DNA of 64,000 nucleotides from Candidatus Melainabacteria bacterium (lineage in GTDB: Bacteria; Cyanobacteriota; Vampirovibrionia; Obscuribacterales; Obscuribacteraceae). Positions 1 through 7,524 of this stretch are shown in pieces. Numbering within the stretch: the first letter of the stretch is position 1; each line of letters begins with the position of its first letter. The stretch spans positions 147,832-211,831 of the forward strand of contig RXJR01000010.1 in NCBI GenBank assembly GCA_003963305.1. Direction: 5' to 3'. The notes under the pieces are model-generated. The model saw nothing but the letters and a program-made list of their open reading frames with translations, made no database searches and was not told the origin of the DNA. A program made the position numbers and the translations under genes.

Positions 1-74
1 GGGCGAAATGTCTAAAAGACGAGGTCTTCGTTGTGGCATTAACCCCAAGAAAACGACTGCAGACCCGGTCAAGC

Positions 75-129
75 CAGAAGCGGGTGGTACCCGCTTCTGA
101 CCCGACTGGGTCACCAAAGGGGTCGCCCC
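75..129 (-). promoter_or_regulatory. Cluster of three stem-loops downstream of the first gene
   Basis: Three adjacent inverted repeats lie here. Arms CAGAAGCGGGT (75-85) and ACCCGCTTCTG (89-99) form a perfect 11-bp stem with a 3-nt loop. GACCC/GGGTC (99-112) has a 4-nt loop, and GGGG/CCCC (119-129) has a 3-nt loop. They sit beyond the stop of the minus-strand gene ending at 172. No T-run follows, so they could be a processing or stability element rather than an intrinsic terminator. Positions 1-74 hold nothing I recognise. Confidence 0.5.
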
Positions 130-171
130 CTCATGGTGCAGCGTCAACCCGCCGACAGCAGCCGAGTGCGC

Positions 172-534
172 TTACGCGCGCCCGGCGACTTCGGCGAGAT
201 GCTCCAGCCCCTCGTTGTAGAGGGTGATGTCGAGTCCGGCACCCTGCGCCACAAGGGCGCGGTTGAACTCGGCGATGTCGAGGAGGCGGTACGCCTTCCC
301 GAACAGCTCCGCGTTCAGACCGCCCTGCAGCGCCTTGGCCAGACCGACGATGTCGAAACCGAAAGCGCCGAGCTCGTCCGCAGACGGCATCAGCACATCG
401 GCATCGCCCTCGTCCCACCGAGCCAGCACGCGGTCAGCATCGCTGCCGAACCGGTGCGAATCGATGGTCGACTCCGCCCACAGCTCGAGAACAGCGTCTC
501 GTTCGGGGGCGATCGTTGCCAGTGACATGGTCAT
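172..534 (-). CDS. Hypothetical protein, 120 aa
   Basis: I do not recognise this protein. It is acidic, soluble and alpha-helical in appearance, with no signal peptide, membrane segment or cysteine motif. The ATG at 534 is preceded by AAGGAG with a 7-nt spacer, a strong Shine-Dalgarno that fixes the start. The upstream minus-strand gene (adenylate kinase-like) stops only 14 bases before it, so the two are probably cotranscribed. A small hairpin, AGCCCT-GG-AGGGCT (551-564), covers the end of the upstream gene just before the ribosome-binding site. Third-codon positions are rich in G/C, like the other hairpin-associated genes of the window. Confidence 0.7.
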   Translation of the reverse strand: MTMSLATIAPERDAVLELWAESTIDSHRFGSDADRVLARWDEGDADVLMPSADELGAFGFDIVGLAKALQGGLNAELFGKAYRLLDIAEFNRALVAQGAGLDITLYNEGLEHLAEVAGRA

Positions 535-548
535 AACAGTTCTCCTTC

Positions 549-1319
549 TTAGCCCTGGAGGGCTGTTTTGACTAAGACAAAAACCTCCTGAGCGGTCATG
601 TCTCCAGTCGGATGGAACGAAGCCAGTACCTTTCGGTCCTGGTAGTAATTACAGAGAGGTTTCGTCTCCACTCTGTAGGTGCGAAGCCGCGCCGCCACTA
701 CGTGCGGCACGTCATCGTCTCGCTGAGCAAGTGCGGCGCTGCAAACGTCGCAAATGCCAGCCTTAACGGGCGGACCATACTTCAGGTTGTAGGTTCGTCC
801 GCAAGCTCTGTTGGTGCAAGTTCGGCGATTCGAGAGGCGATCGATCAAGTCGTCGTCATCGACATCCAGCAAAACCACAGTTTCAACCGAAGCACCCCAA
901 CTGGCGAGAAGCGCGTCGAACTGAGTCGCTTGCTCCTGCGTTCGCGGAAAACCATCTTCCATCGCTCCAAACCAGTAGCGAGGACGTGTCAATTCTCTGC
1001 GAACAATTGCCAGGGTGAGTGCGTCGGGAACGAGTGTTCCGTCTGCCAGATGTGCCGTCACCTGCTTACCGAAATTCGTTTGTTCAGCCTTCTCTCGTCG
1101 AAAGACATCACCGGTACTCATGGCACGAACGCGCAACGCAGGGGCTAACTTTGTTGCAAGCGTTCCTTTGCCGGAGCCGGGAGGTCCGAGAAGGATGAAG
1201 TATCGCGGTCGACGAAAGCGCCAAAGCAGCTTCCGGACCACAAGAAAACCGACCTCATTGAAGCAAGTCGCGACGAACCTGAGGCCGGCTTTCCAGGCTT
1301 TGAGAAGCGTGGTATTCAT
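549..1319 (-). CDS. Adenylate kinase-like nucleoside monophosphate kinase with N-terminal extension
   Basis: Expected to transfer a phosphate from ATP to AMP or a related nucleotide. The P-loop GPPGSGKGT (about residues 45-53), the NMP-binding STGDVFR, the DGFPRT motif and a LID with cysteine pairs (a CX4C in RRTCTNRACG and a later CX2C) are all visible and typical of adenylate kinases with a zinc-type LID. The start at 1319 has GGAG five bases upstream; an in-frame start 19 codons earlier has no such site. At 256 aa it is about 40 residues longer than a usual Adk. The excess is an N-terminal helix rich in hydrophobic and basic residues before the P-loop, which might bind membrane. It may be a second Adk-like copy rather than the housekeeping enzyme; the rest of the genome is not visible. 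Confidence 0.85.
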   Translation of the reverse strand: MNTTLLKAWKAGLRFVATCFNEVGFLVVRKLLWRFRRPRYFILLGPPGSGKGTLATKLAPALRVRAMSTGDVFRREKAEQTNFGKQVTAHLADGTLVPDALTLAIVRRELTRPRYWFGAMEDGFPRTQEQATQFDALLASWGASVETVVLLDVDDDDLIDRLSNRRTCTNRACGRTYNLKYGPPVKAGICDVCSAALAQRDDDVPHVVAARLRTYRVETKPLCNYYQDRKVLASFHPTGDMTAQEVFVLVKTALQG

Positions 1320-1722
1320 TGGCACTCCATTCAACCAAGACACTAAGTCGTCTCGGCAGGTCCACAGGTACAGCACTACGGATCACCGAAGTGAGCACGA
1401 GTAGACGAAAAGAAAGGTATTTATGAGTAAGGTTTTTAGACTGGTATTTGGTCTTGAAATAAGAGAAAGAGAATTTGAACCTAGTCTGATCTCATGGCTA
1501 TAGACAAGATCATAAAGGCAACATTAAGACGAAGTTTGCAGGCGCGAGTACACCACTGTTCGTCATATGGATGAACGGAAAACGGCTACTGGTCAAAGGT
1601 TTCAGAACTTACGAGATCGAGATAGCGCAGCTGGAGCAGCTTTAAGAGCCAAAATCTACATAATCGTCAGCATTAGCGCACCTGAACGAGGAACCGGGTT
1701 GGCAAGAGAAATTGGTATGGAG
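1320..1722. other. Gene-free stretch between two minus-strand genes
   Basis: This 403-bp gap must hold the promoter of the adenylate kinase-like gene. It is AT-richer than its flanks. A tiny plus-strand reading frame (1423-1503, 26 codons) has AAAGG before its ATG, but nothing else supports it. I see no hairpin or RNA gene here. Confidence 0.4.
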
Positions 1723-2382
1723 CTAGCGACCATGATAGTCGGTGTGCCGACCGAGACCAAAACGAGATTTGGGCAAATGGCTTTCTTGCCAGCGAATCAA
1801 CACGTCCTTGGATGTATTGACGAGTACAGAGTTTTCATTCTCTCCACCCAGATCAGGATGCAGAGAATCAGCGATAATGCGTCGTTTCCATGCTTTCAAG
1901 ACATCTTCGACTGTGAAATCTTCTTCCACTGGAAGACCAAGCACCTGACAGGCTTTGCGAATTTCGGGCGGCAGGACGACTCGATTGATCGTGGTCAGGT
2001 CTTCTCTGGTGATTCTCTTTTTGCGCAGAAACCAGCTCTGCAGGTTGGTTGAGCCAACCGACTGGGGTGGCGCTCCTTCTCTGTCCATTTTCAGCAATTT
2101 CTGCTCGAGGGCACGGGCCTCGTGCTCGCGCCCGGTGTTGCGGTAAAAAACAGACATCAGGCTGAGCACACGCTTGTAATGGTCGCTCGTATCGCCAAAG
2201 GCTAGCTCAGCCTGACGCAGAGCCTGCTTGTAGCGCAGTTCGGCCTGTTCAATATCGCCTGAATGCCTGAAAGCATCTGCGGCAACGAGAAATTTTTTTA
2301 TCGCCTCTACATAGAGATCGCGAGGTTCAAATTCGATTTCCGGAAGTTCGTTGTTGTTGTCAGTGGATTCCATTCTCACCAT
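1723..2382 (-). CDS. TPR protein with divergent C-terminal J-like domain
   Basis: A 219-aa cytoplasmic protein. Residues about 20-100 form two tetratricopeptide-like helical pairs (alternating A/L/Y/F at TPR spacing, as in YKQALRQAELAFGDTSDHY). The last about 70 residues read like a J-domain: a helix with KAWKRRIIADSL, then HPD within LHPDLGGENE, then a helix with NTSKDVLIRW. The HPD tripeptide is the signature by which J-proteins stimulate Hsp70, so this may be a co-chaperone adaptor that binds clients through TPRs. Two in-frame ATGs (2382 and 2373) exist and neither has a strong Shine-Dalgarno, so the start is uncertain by three codons. A 21-bp palindrome lies three bases upstream of the 2382 ATG. 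Confidence 0.7.
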   Translation of the reverse strand: MVRMESTDNNNELPEIEFEPRDLYVEAIKKFLVAADAFRHSGDIEQAELRYKQALRQAELAFGDTSDHYKRVLSLMSVFYRNTGREHEARALEQKLLKMDREGAPPQSVGSTNLQSWFLRKKRITREDLTTINRVVLPPEIRKACQVLGLPVEEDFTVEDVLKAWKRRIIADSLHPDLGGENENSVLVNTSKDVLIRWQESHLPKSRFGLGRHTDYHGR

Positions 2383-2768
2383 CTCTGCAGCTTATTAAGC
2401 TGCAGACAAACAAGCAGCTGATCAGATTCTCCAATTAATTGCCTTCTAAGAAAATACAGGAAAACCCAACATCAACTATAGGCTAATTTTCTCAGAAATC
2501 CCTGAAACACGACGTTGCCAAGACTTTGCAGAATTATAGGACCAGGTTAAACGAGCTTCTTTGCATCACTCCCCCATATATAAAGCACCATATGCAGCAG
2601 AAAACTCTACTGAGAACTAGAGCATCATAAATTCGTGGTCTCGGCGAACGCACCACATATGACACCAATCTGGCGTGAGTGACTGAGTAAAATTGAAAGC
2701 CTGTTTAAAATTTCTGTTGTGGTGGATGATGTTATAAAGACAAGCAGGCTTGCAATCGAGGATGGATC
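2383..2768. other. Intergenic region with a 21-bp palindrome, between divergent genes
   Basis: This 386-bp gap separates the minus-strand TPR/J gene from a plus-strand gene. At 2385-2405 the arms CTGCAGCTTA and TAAGCTGCAG flank a single T, giving a near-perfect dyad directly upstream of the TPR/J start. It is a good operator candidate, or a hairpin over the initiation site. The rest is AT-rich and should carry divergent promoters; I cannot fix -35/-10 boxes with confidence. Confidence 0.5.
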
Positions 2769-3692
2769 GTGGACAACAAAGATTCGTCAGGTCAAAACCC
2801 GGCCTCAAAAAAGACCGCAGACGATTTATCCAAGAAAATTCTTGGCTCAATGCAGAAGAAATACACAGGTGAAGCGACCGGCAAGTGGATGGCGGATATA
2901 AAAGCTGAGCCGCCGGCCACGAAGACAGTTTTGCAAGGCGATCCCCTGAGAGAGAGCAGCATTGTCTGTCTCGACAAGTTCTTTGATGATTTCGACCGCT
3001 ACTCATATGAGCTGGCAACGCGCGAAAAAGATCCGATCAAGGTCATCTGCAACCGACCCAAGGCACCTGCAACTGCGACACAGCCACAGCTCAGCGATTC
3101 GCTAGTGATATTCCAGGGCTCGGTCATACACGCGCAGTGGGCGCTCGTCATGCAAGCAGAAGTGACCAAAATCAACGCATACATCGTGCCGGCAGAGTAT
3201 CTCAGCGCTTTTCCCGGGCGAAAAGCATTCTTCACAACGTTTATGGAGATGGACGCCGGAACGGACAAAGGTCAAACCGTCTGGACTGTCGATGACCAGC
3301 TCGTGCTCGATTCGATGATGTCGTACATTTCCAAAAAGCTTTTCGGCAGTCTTATTCGAGTTGCAGGCGGGGCGGAATTGCGCAATGAGTATTTTTCACT
3401 CAACTCGCTCAATACTCTGCCCAGTGAAGCGGTACAAGACACCAGCAGTCTTCCTGAACGTTTAAAACAGAGCGAACACACGCTGAACATGGCATTCGAG
3501 GGTTTCATGAGTACCATCGACCACGAGGTCGATCGGCTTGGAGCTATCGGCATGAAAGGTTTGCAAACAAGTGACATGGAAACGACTCGAAAAAGTATGA
3601 AGCGAGGCGCCGAGCTCAAGACTATTCGCGAGAGACTGCTTTTGTTGCAGGAAGAACTGAGACACACCATGAACGAAACAGGGTCAGCTTGA
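2769..3692 (+). CDS. Hypothetical protein, 307 aa
   Basis: Unrecognised. It starts at a GTG with GAGG about eight bases upstream and ends in TGA immediately before the ATG of the next gene, so the pair is translationally coupled. The N-terminal 60 residues are charged and probably disordered. The middle contains a mixed alpha/beta stretch (SLVIFQGSVIHAQWALVMQ; INAYIVPAEYLSAF) that could be a small-ligand or regulatory domain, and the C-terminal about 90 residues look like a coiled coil (RGAELKTIRERLLLLQEELR). There is no signal peptide. Function unknown; the partner gene encodes a secreted TPR protein. Confidence 0.75.
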   Translation: MDNKDSSGQNPASKKTADDLSKKILGSMQKKYTGEATGKWMADIKAEPPATKTVLQGDPLRESSIVCLDKFFDDFDRYSYELATREKDPIKVICNRPKAPATATQPQLSDSLVIFQGSVIHAQWALVMQAEVTKINAYIVPAEYLSAFPGRKAFFTTFMEMDAGTDKGQTVWTVDDQLVLDSMMSYISKKLFGSLIRVAGGAELRNEYFSLNSLNTLPSEAVQDTSSLPERLKQSEHTLNMAFEGFMSTIDHEVDRLGAIGMKGLQTSDMETTRKSMKRGAELKTIRERLLLLQEELRHTMNETGSA

Positions 3693-4442
3693 ATGCCCCA
3701 TATCTCATTCACTAAAAGAGCAACAAGCTGGAGCCTAGGTTCACTCATAGTCATAGCAACTGTGGTGGCACCTCTGCCCGCTCACTCAGCAGCAGATGCC
3801 ACCGCACAGAAACTGTTCGAGAGCGGCGTGCAGCTAAAAAACAAAAGACAGTTCAGACCGGCGATAAATCTCTTCACTCAAGCCATAGCCGTTAACCCGA
3901 ATTTCGCTCAGGCCTACAGAAGCAGAGCATCTTGCCTGATAGAAATCGACAACTTCGATCAAGCCATGACCGATGCAAACAAAGCGATTTCACTGGATCC
4001 TAAGCTGGCATTTGCATATTCTGACCGAGCCAAAATCTACAATGAACGAGGCAAGCACAAAGAGGCAATTGCCGATCTGACGCGAGCGATCGAACTCTCG
4101 AAAGACAAGCCTATGTACACCTTTTATCAAGATCGTGGTTCGCTCCTTAAAGAGAGCGGTGACGATAAAGGTGCCCTGGCAGATTTCACAAGCGGTTTGA
4201 AACTGAATCCGAAAGACTGCTGGCTCCACTACTTCCGTGCTTGCATCTATTACAAACACGGCAACTACAAAGACGCCCTTGCCGATGCCTCTGAAGCGAT
4301 CAGGACTCAAACCGCTGATGAAAAAGGTGCGTTCTATCAAATGAGAGCAAAATGTTACGACAAGCTTGGTCAGCCGGCTCTGGCCAAAAAAGACAGAGAC
4401 ACGGCCGATGCAGCAGTTGGTTTTGTGTGGGGCGAAAAGTAG
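3693..4442 (+). CDS. Secreted tetratricopeptide repeat protein
   Basis: A 249-aa protein with an N-terminal signal peptide (hydrophobic core LGSLIVIATVVAPLPAHSA, cleavage probably after AHS-A). The mature part is almost entirely TPRs: five or six 34-residue units with the usual W/Y-G-A-Y-A-P pattern, e.g. AINLFTQAIAVNPNFAQAYR and EAIADLTRAIELSKDKP. It probably acts as an extracytoplasmic protein-binding scaffold. It starts directly after the TGA of the preceding gene. A symmetrical hairpin terminator follows (4527-4574). Confidence 0.88.
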   Translation: MPHISFTKRATSWSLGSLIVIATVVAPLPAHSAADATAQKLFESGVQLKNKRQFRPAINLFTQAIAVNPNFAQAYRSRASCLIEIDNFDQAMTDANKAISLDPKLAFAYSDRAKIYNERGKHKEAIADLTRAIELSKDKPMYTFYQDRGSLLKESGDDKGALADFTSGLKLNPKDCWLHYFRACIYYKHGNYKDALADASEAIRTQTADEKGAFYQMRAKCYDKLGQPALAKKDRDTADAAVGFVWGEK

Positions 4443-4526
4443 AGGCGACACAATCTCTTGAATCGCCCAAACCGGCAACCTGACGAGAGTAGCACAAAGT
4501 ATACTACACTTTATAATAACAAGAAT

Positions 4527-4574
4527 AAAAATGAGAAGCGGAAGAACACCAGGTGTTCATCCACTCTCATTTTT
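4527..4574. terminator. Bidirectional intrinsic terminator
   Basis: Arms AAAATGAGA ... GAACACC and AGGTGTTC ... TCTCATTTTT form a long interrupted stem, A-rich on the left and T-rich on the right. It can therefore terminate both the plus-strand TPR gene and the converging minus-strand gene, whose stop codon (4573-4575) overlaps its edge. Confidence 0.75.
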
Positions 4575-5646
4575 ACTTCGGATGCGAAAGCCGCAGCGCT
4601 GCCTTCACTTGCGCACAATCGAGATTGGCGTCGGAAGACAGAAGGCTGGCTACAGAGGCAGCAATCTCTGGAGTACGGAAGCTTATCTGATCGCCACCTT
4701 CAACAAGCACATCGGGCTTAGCATCAAGGTCCAACTGATCTGGCGCATAGCAACCAGAACGCAGCCCAACAGCGACTACATGCGGAAAGACTGCCGGTTC
4801 GGCAATCAAACGAGCATCGACGTAATTGAGAAAGCGTGACGATTGCTCACCACGCACCCAGCAATCGCACTTCAACATCGTTTGCGTTTCGGCAGCCAGT
4901 GAAAACTCGAAGGTAACGTCACCGCTGCCCTCGACATCGAACGTCAGTTGCTGACGCTGATTCCACATGTTGCCGTCAAGCCATGAGCCCTCATAACGAC
5001 CCACGACCTGCTGGTCACGCCGCACTGTCAGCCACCACATCTGGTGAGCCGACCCGGCCCACAAGTTGTACGTAGTCGACTCAGTCTGCCGAGCCACAAT
5101 CCACCTGGTCGCGCCTGGTTCGACGAACCATGAGGCGTGCACCGAGCGACCATCACCAGCTCCTGCCGCAGCCACCAGCACGTGCCCGGGGTGTCCCGGT
5201 CCAGTTACCCGAGCCAGTTGATGCGATTCCCAACCAGTTCCGTCGGCGGCGTGAATGATACCGCCAAAAGAGCAGTTAGCAACCGATGTCATTCCGAGCT
5301 GTTTGCACAACTCGACTGCCCAGAGATAAGCCTCGGTCCAGCCGTCGGTGACTATCTTGCCCCCGTGCCAGCCCGTGCGAATGATCTTGCCATCCTCACC
5401 AATCACTCGGATGAGGATAACGGGAGCATCCGGCGCAAATTTGCGCAGTTTGTTCAGCACAATCGACCCGTGGTTAAGCGGGTCACCGGCGAAGTTCTGC
5501 AGCTGCTGCTCGCTCACCAGCGGTGCACCAATGATGGTGACATCGGCGGCGAGGTCGCGCACTGCGAGCACTCTTGCACCGCGCAGCGACTCCAGAGAGA
5601 AGCCGCTGTCGATGACGATCAAACAGGTTTCGATAGCGTTATCCAT
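4573..5646 (-). CDS. Divergent subtilisin-like (S8) serine protease, cytoplasmic
   Basis: A 357-aa protein with recognisable S8 blocks. These are VIDSGFSLE with the likely catalytic Asp13, DPLNHGSIVLNKL with His59, VANCSFGG (substrate-binding strand) and QISFRTPEIAASVASLL aligning with the GTSxAxPxVAG block, giving Ser at about residue 322. The block that normally carries the oxyanion Asn reads VLVAAAGAGDG, with Ala in place of Asn. An insert of about 100 residues, rich in Trp and beta strands, sits between the last two blocks. There is no signal peptide. The start at 5646 follows AGGGAGGAG; a longer in-frame start lacks such a site. It could be a slow or specialised protease, or a recognition domain that has lost activity. 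Confidence 0.7.
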   Translation of the reverse strand: MDNAIETCLIVIDSGFSLESLRGARVLAVRDLAADVTIIGAPLVSEQQLQNFAGDPLNHGSIVLNKLRKFAPDAPVILIRVIGEDGKIIRTGWHGGKIVTDGWTEAYLWAVELCKQLGMTSVANCSFGGIIHAADGTGWESHQLARVTGPGHPGHVLVAAAGAGDGRSVHASWFVEPGATRWIVARQTESTTYNLWAGSAHQMWWLTVRRDQQVVGRYEGSWLDGNMWNQRQQLTFDVEGSGDVTFEFSLAAETQTMLKCDCWVRGEQSSRFLNYVDARLIAEPAVFPHVVAVGLRSGCYAPDQLDLDAKPDVLVEGGDQISFRTPEIAASVASLLSSDANLDCAQVKAALRLSHPK

Positions 5647-5754
5647 ACTCCTCCCTTCTGTCGCTGAGCGACTGTTGGGGCTCGGTGAATGCAGGAACAT
5701 TCACCGAGCCGGTGAAACGATACCGCACTGCCGCTATGAGGAACAATCATGCAG

Positions 5755-6159
5755 CTACTCACGGTCACGGTGCTCGACGACGACCTCGGCCTCGATGCCG
5801 AGTTCGAGCGTCAGCTCCGCGAGCATCTCCGCACACTTGATGGCGAAGAAGCGAGACCGATGCTTACCTCCGGTGCAACCGAAGGCGATGATCAGGGTCT
5901 CGTGGTAGTTGCTGTGGCTGAATCCACGCAGACGGCGGCGCAGGTTGGTGCGCATGTCACTGAGGAATCCGACCACGTCGTCCTGGGCCAGGATGAACTC
6001 CTGCACCGGCGCGTCGGCTCCAGTCATGGCATGAAGAGAGGGCTCGTAAAACGGGTTCTTCACCCATCTCACGTCCTCGACGATGTGCGCAAACGGGGGC
6101 GGTCCGTACTTGAAGCCGAACGACAGCACCCGAATGTTCTTGATGTTGCTTGTGGTCAT
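5755..6159 (-). CDS. Stand-alone RapZ C-terminal domain protein
   Basis: A 134-aa protein matching only the C-terminal half of RapZ/YvcJ (the former UPF0042 family). SFGFKYGPPPFAHIVEDVRW, a following NPFY, TGADAPVQEFIL and IAFGCTGGKHRSRFFA appear in the family order and the protein ends at HRDRE. In full-length RapZ this domain binds small RNAs and RNase E and senses an aminosugar phosphate, while the N-terminal P-loop half is an NTPase. Here the NTPase half is absent and no nearby frame supplies it. AAAGGA precedes the ATG by eight bases. It may be an RNA- or metabolite-binding module in its own right. Confidence 0.8.
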   Translation of the reverse strand: MTTSNIKNIRVLSFGFKYGPPPFAHIVEDVRWVKNPFYEPSLHAMTGADAPVQEFILAQDDVVGFLSDMRTNLRRRLRGFSHSNYHETLIIAFGCTGGKHRSRFFAIKCAEMLAELTLELGIEAEVVVEHRDRE

Positions 6160-6256
6160 AACAGTGGTCCTTTCTCGAGCAAGTCTTCAAGCGCGGAACT
6201 TGAGTACCTGCAACGGATGAGATACCGCGTACGGTGGCAACGAAAGTCCACCGCGG

Positions 6257-6520
6257 TCACTTACCTTTGCCCTTAGCCTTGCTGCAACCGGGTGTTAAGA
6301 TCGGTGACAGTGCCGGTATGAGCAAAGTGATGATGGTCAGCAAAGTGCGGGCGAACCACGCCAGTATGCTGACTGTGATGTTGAAGATGAGCACCAGCAG
6401 CGCCTTTGCCACTGGCAGTCCATCCATTCCTGCCAGAGCAAACAATATGACTATGAAAAAGCCGATCATAAGCAAAGGCGACAGAATGGTTTGTTGAAAG
6501 AGCAGAATCAGATTGGGCAT
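6257..6520 (-). CDS. Small two-TM membrane protein, 87 aa
   Basis: Two strongly hydrophobic segments (about residues 10-45 and 42-78, including PLLMIGFFIVILFALAGMDG and ALLVLIFNITVSILAWFART) are followed by a basic tail ending KAKGKGK, which predicts a cytoplasmic C-terminus. GAGGT lies nine bases before the ATG. It is transcribed in the same direction as the RapZ-C gene, 97 bases upstream of it. Family unknown. Confidence 0.65.
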   Translation of the reverse strand: MPNLILLFQQTILSPLLMIGFFIVILFALAGMDGLPVAKALLVLIFNITVSILAWFARTLLTIITLLIPALSPILTPGCSKAKGKGK

Positions 6521-6858
6521 GGCTGACTACCTCAGACGGGAACGACCGCCTTCAAGCCACCCCACGCAAGCAAGGAAAACCTCCCCGCATGGAGAAAAGT
6601 CCACGATCAGGGGAGGAAATAGTTAGCTAGAGAGCTTTACTGGGTTTTAGATGGGTGCTTTTTGTGAGATGAAAAGAAAGTACCCTCACCCTAATGTCTG
6701 AAAGGCAACATTAAGTAGGGGATACAGCTTCTTTGAATGACGAAAAAGGGCGGAAATCACCAGTGTAGTAGCAAATCTTACGCCTAGCGCAGCTATTAAA
6801 CCGCGCTAATCTCCTTCAAAGCCAAACCGTATTCAGCTTCGGCTGGCAAATAATGAAC
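6521..6858. other. Gene-free stretch with stem-loops
   Basis: A 338-bp gap between two minus-strand genes. CCTCCCC (6580-6586) and GGGGAGG (6610-6616) form a 7-bp stem. A second weak dyad, CCTAATGT against ACATTA, lies at about 6690-6715. The stretch presumably holds the promoter of the small membrane protein gene. No further gene seen. Confidence 0.4.
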
Positions 6859-7332
6859 TCAGCGGCGGGGCAGATCGACGACTTTGTCCTTGCAATATTG
6901 AACCAAAGGTCTGAAAGAGTCTGGCAAAGTGCCGTCGTCATAGGTGACATGGTGTTGTTTGGCACCATCTTTAAAAGTGAAATCGTACTGAAACATGTCA
7001 CAGGCCCCAGAGGTTATGATCTCGCCTTTCCTGGCATCGCTTGCCAGGCCACTGTCAGCGATCAGTGTCTCGAGTTTGTGCCTATCTCCTGAGCTCAAAT
7101 CGGCCAGGTTTTGCTCGTACTTTCGATTCACTCCGATAAAGCCGCCCGTCTGCTTGTAGATGAAGACTTTGGCGTTTGCATCAGGTTTCGTATCCACTGG
7201 TTTCGGCTCCGTTTTCCTGGGTTGAGTTTTAACACCGCCATCGCTGGCATAAGCATCAATCAATCCGATAAAACCGGCCGAAATTAATGCAGCTGATGCT
7301 AAGAAGACAAGAGTGGCAGGGATAATTCGCAC
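6859..7332 (-). CDS. Secreted emfourin-like (protealysin inhibitor family) protein
   Basis: A 157-aa protein starting at GTG (GAGG ten bases upstream) with a signal peptide (ATLVFLASAALISAGFIGLI) and a Pro/Lys/Thr linker. The mature domain has the layout of emfourin, the M4-metallopeptidase inhibitor: KQTGGFIGVNRKY, a helical DRHKLETLIADSGL, SGACDMFQYDFTF, then DDGTLPDSFRPLVQYCKDK. The family pattern is GGFAG..., SG..PD.F.Y..., LP..L..L. The two cysteines may form a disulphide outside the cytoplasm. No M4 peptidase is encoded in this window, so its target would be elsewhere or in another organism. The family call is by pattern only. Confidence 0.55.
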   Translation of the reverse strand: MRIIPATLVFLASAALISAGFIGLIDAYASDGGVKTQPRKTEPKPVDTKPDANAKVFIYKQTGGFIGVNRKYEQNLADLSSGDRHKLETLIADSGLASDARKGEIITSGACDMFQYDFTFKDGAKQHHVTYDDGTLPDSFRPLVQYCKDKVVDLPRR

Positions 7333-7524
7333 AAAGTCATACCTCGTCGACGATCAAAAGTATCCGCTATTGGCAAGTCGGAATAGAGCAGCATTCAGGG
7401 TTCGGATAGAAAATCGCAACAAAAACGCTCTTCCCCTGACCTATATTCCAGAAAAAAACTGACGGTGCTGAGCCTACTTACTGTTATAAATGACGTGGTA
7501 ACTCGTACTTTGGTCCTGGCGTTG

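Noticed and set aside
1423-1503. 26-codon plus-strand frame with AAAGG before the ATG.
   Set aside because: Too short, no protein-like pattern, and lies in the promoter region of the opposite gene.
528-6166. Genes at 172-534 and 5755-6159 share ACTGTTATGACCA at the start codon.
   Set aside because: Thirteen bases centred on ATG with common second codons can arise by chance; upstream sequences differ.
1514-6715. The 15-mer AAAGGCAACATTAAG occurs at 1514-1528 and 6701-6715.
   Set aside because: One or a few exact 15-mer pairs are expected by chance in 64 kb; no further copies or shared context.
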